Source: JALYSX01 sp036510515
Lineage (GTDB): Bacteria > Vulcanimicrobiota > Vulcanimicrobiia > Vulcanimicrobiales > Vulcanimicrobiaceae
Assembly: GCA_036510515.1 (NCBI GenBank)
Contig: DATCDS010000117.1
Span: 1-6,958, forward strand
Direction: 5' to 3'
DNA length: 6,958 bases
The position numbers and the translations under genes were made by a program. Each line of letters opens with the position of its first letter. Position 1 is the first letter of the stretch. The notes beneath the pieces are model-generated. The model was not told the origin of the DNA. It did no database searches and saw only the letters and a program-made list of their open reading frames with translations. Below are positions 5,741-6,958 of this stretch, piece after piece.

Positions 5741-5816
5741 AGGGCGGTGGCGCAATTGGTAGCGCAGCGGTCTCCAAAATCGCCGGTTGCAGGTTCGAGT
5801 CCTGTCCGCCCTGCCA
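5741..5816 (+). tRNA. tRNA-Trp(CCA)
   Basis: Acceptor arms AGGGCGG (5741-5747) and CCGCCCT (5806-5812) pair fully. The D arm is GCGC/GCGC, the anticodon stem GCGGT/ATCGC, and the loop CTCCAAA has anticodon CCA at 5774-5776. The T arm is GCAGG-TTCGAGT-CCTGT. G73 is the tryptophan discriminator and the terminal CCA (5814-5816) is encoded. It lies 10 bases after rpmG and 22 before secE, the usual place in many phyla, and is probably processed from the same transcript. Confidence 0.97.
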
Positions 5817-5838
5817 AGTTTATCTGGGAGACGTATTG

Positions 5839-6096
5839 GTGAACGATCGAAACAAGGGCGGCGGCCGCGCCGCGGTGGCGGTGGCCAATCGCACGAACGC
5901 GCGGGATTTCGTCCGCGGCGTTATCCTCGAGATGCGCCGGGTCACGTGGCCGACGCGCGAAGAGTGGATGTCCGCGACGATCCTCACGATCATTTTGGTC
6001 GTCGTGATCGGAGTGTTCGTCTTTCTTTTGGATCGAGGTTTCGGTTGGCTCATCAACTTCATCCATCCGGTCGTTACGACGACGACCCAGCAATAG
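5839..6096 (+). CDS. secE: Preprotein translocase subunit SecE
   Basis: An 85-residue, single-membrane-span subunit of the SecYEG channel, which clamps SecY during protein export. The amphipathic helix and hallmark motif ARDFVRGVILEMRRVTWPTR followed by EEWMSAT (21-47) are clear, and the membrane helix follows at about 46-66 (ILTIILVVVIGVFVFLL). The length is typical of the short bacterial form with one span. Two adjacent starts are possible, TTG at 5836 and GTG at 5839; GTG is preferred because GGGAG (5826-5830) is then 8 bases away. The N-terminus is a basic, Gly-rich tail. The gene lies between tRNA-Trp and nusG, with only nine bases to the next ATG, so it is almost certainly co-transcribed with nusG. 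Confidence 0.96.
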   Translation: MNDRNKGGGRAAVAVANRTNARDFVRGVILEMRRVTWPTREEWMSATILTIILVVVIGVFVFLLDRGFGWLINFIHPVVTTTTQQ

Positions 6097-6105
6097 AGCA
6101 TCAAT

Positions 6106-6825
6106 ATGTCGGAGTTGGATCACCAGTTCGGCGAGGAGCCGTGGCAGCCCGAGATCGCCAACGAGCAGCACGAAGTTGCCGCCGCGGCCGACGAGCGCCC
6201 TGGTCCCCAATTCGGTTACGAGCCCGAGACGCAAGCCGACCCGCAAGCCGCCGAAGCCGGCGAGCCCGCCGCGGCGCCCGCCGGCAAGGATCCGCGCAAG
6301 CATTGGTTCGTCGTGCACACCTATTCCGGATACGAGAATAAGGTCAAGGCGAATCTCGAGCGTCGTATCCACTCGATGGCGATGCAGGATAAGATCTTCC
6401 GCGTGCTCGTACCGATGGAAGACGAAGTCGAGTTCAAAGACGGCAAGCGCAAGGTCACGCCCAAAAAGGTGTTTCCGGGTTACGTGCTCGTCGAGATGAC
6501 GATGGACGATCAATCCTGGTACGTCGTGCGCAACACGCAGGGTGTCACTGGATTCGTCGGCAGCCCGGGGCCTGGCGAGAAACCGGTACCGTTGCAAGAG
6601 AAAGAAGTCAAGACGATCCTCAAGCAGATGGGCATCGAAGCCCCCAAGCTCAAGATCGACTTTGCCAAGGGCGACCGCATCAAGGTCACCTCGGGCCCGT
6701 TCTTCGACTTCACCGGTATCGTCGACGAGATCCAGCCCGAGAAAGAGAAGCTTCGCGCGCTCATCTCGATCTTCGGCCGCGAAACGCCCGTCGAGCTCGA
6801 GTTTTTCCAAGTCGAAAAGGTTTAA
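6106..6825 (+). CDS. nusG: Transcription termination/antitermination factor NusG with acidic N-terminal extension
   Basis: A 239-residue elongation factor that binds RNA polymerase, modulates pausing and couples to Rho or ribosomal protein S10. The NGN domain runs from about residue 66 (HWFVVHTYSGYENKVKANLE) to 172, including VPMEDEV, KKVFPGYVLVEM (120-131) and VRNTQGVTGFVG (141-152). The KOW domain is at about 184-239 (FAKGDRIKVTSGPFFDFTG, 186-204). Typical NusG proteins are about 180 residues; here some 60 extra residues precede the NGN domain. They are rich in Glu, Asp, Ala, Pro and Gln and look disordered (MSELDHQFGEEPWQPE, then AEAGEPAAAPAGK). Similar extensions occur in some other phyla. 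The ATG at 6106 is the first start after secE and has only a weak ribosome site (AGAG), so translational coupling to secE is likely. No Met lies between it and the NGN domain. Confidence 0.96.
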   Translation: MSELDHQFGEEPWQPEIANEQHEVAAAADERPGPQFGYEPETQADPQAAEAGEPAAAPAGKDPRKHWFVVHTYSGYENKVKANLERRIHSMAMQDKIFRVLVPMEDEVEFKDGKRKVTPKKVFPGYVLVEMTMDDQSWYVVRNTQGVTGFVGSPGPGEKPVPLQEKEVKTILKQMGIEAPKLKIDFAKGDRIKVTSGPFFDFTGIVDEIQPEKEKLRALISIFGRETPVELEFFQVEKV

Positions 6826-6831
6826 CGCTTT

Positions 6832-6858
6832 CTTGCCGGGGCTACCCCGACCGGCGAG
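6832..6858 (+). terminator. Hairpin followed by T-run between nusG and rplK, possible terminator or attenuator
   Basis: CTTGCCGG (6832-6839) pairs with CCGGCGAG (6851-6858), eight pairs with one G-T wobble, and GTTTTC follows at once. An alternative inner fold is CGGGG-CTA-CCCCG (6837-6849). It begins six bases after the nusG stop and could end or attenuate the secE-nusG transcript before the uL11 operon. The T-run is short. Confidence 0.42.
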
Positions 6859-6872
6859 GTTTTCGAGGGGAA

Positions 6873-6890
6873 GCTGCTCGCGAGAGCATC
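6873..6890 (+). promoter_or_regulatory. Small GCGA-capped hairpin just before the rplK ribosome site
   Basis: TGCTC (6875-6879) and GAGCA (6884-6888) close a GCGA tetraloop, with one more G-C pair (6873/6890) beyond a C-T mismatch. It ends three bases before the AAGGAG ribosome site. In other bacteria ribosomal protein L1 represses this operon by binding an mRNA leader; I cannot match a specific L1 site here, so the role is speculative. Confidence 0.25.
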
Positions 6891-6904
6891 GTTAAGGAGA
6901 CACA

Positions 6905-6958
6905 GTGGCTAAGAGAGTCGTAGGCAAAATCGGCCTGCAAATTCCGGCCGGCAAGGCA
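6905..6958 (+). CDS. rplK: 50S ribosomal protein uL11, N-terminal 18 codons (cut by window edge)
   Basis: The last 18 codons read VAKRVVGKIGLQIPAGKA, the unmistakable start of uL11, the stalk-base protein that binds 23S rRNA at the GTPase centre. The GTG at 6905 follows AAGGAG (6894-6899) with a 5-base gap. The remainder lies outside the window; by its usual order rplA, rplJ and rplL would follow. The 79-base gap after nusG holds two hairpins, so this may open its own transcription unit. Confidence 0.95.
   Translation, partial: MAKRVVGKIGLQIPAGKA

Noticed and set aside
5542..6810. Long open frame of 422 codons on the minus strand opposite rpmG, tRNA-Trp, secE and nusG
   Set aside because: It is antisense to four well-recognised conserved genes, and its translation is a charged low-information sequence with no domain. 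It arises from the GC-rich codon pattern of the genes opposite.
1..6958. CRISPR array, insertion sequence, prophage or defence cluster
   Set aside because: No regularly spaced repeats, transposase, integrase, nuclease or toxin-antitoxin signatures were found on either strand.

Overview
The window looks like a chromosomal segment of a GC-rich, didermic (outer-membrane) bacterium. The outer membrane is inferred from the start of a TonB-dependent receptor on the minus strand. The order rpmG - tRNA-Trp - secE - nusG - rplK at the right end is the conserved bacterial translation/transcription block, so this is core chromosome rather than plasmid or phage. The receptor with a carboxypeptidase-regulatory-like N-terminus, the GC content and the use of GTG starts would fit a lineage such as Candidatus Eremiobacterota (WPS-2). 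That assignment is a guess from gene style and is not proven by the sequence.

Layout. 1-496 (minus): N-terminal 165 codons of a TonB-dependent receptor, cut by the window edge. 497-992: intergenic, with candidate promoters at both ends and, in between, a strongly GC-biased (about 78% GC) stretch full of complementary segments. 993-1319: small double zinc-ribbon protein with a Gly/Arg-rich linker, followed by a strong hairpin. 1406-2269 and 2293-3168: a membrane fatty-acid desaturase and a diacylglycerol-kinase-family lipid kinase, 23 bases apart and probably co-transcribed. 3165-3653 (minus): free methionine-(R)-sulfoxide reductase, converging on the kinase so tightly that the two stop codons share bases. 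3765-3839: tRNA-Arg(CCT). 3873-5474: secreted glycoside-hydrolase-family-3-like protein that appears to have lost its catalytic residues. 5485-5730: promoter, leader hairpin and rpmG. 5741-5816: tRNA-Trp. 5839-6096 secE, 6106-6825 nusG, 6905-6958 start of rplK.

How the genes relate. The desaturase and lipid kinase both act on membrane lipids and may respond together to membrane state. The right-hand block supplies ribosomal proteins (bL33, uL11), the translocon subunit SecE and the elongation factor NusG. I see no CRISPR array, insertion sequence, integrase, toxin-antitoxin pair or recognisable defence system. The most unusual items are the apparently dead GH3-family protein, the GC-rich structured intergenic island, the zinc-ribbon/RGG-like protein, the atypical anticodon stem of tRNA-Arg(CCT), and the acidic N-terminal extension of NusG.
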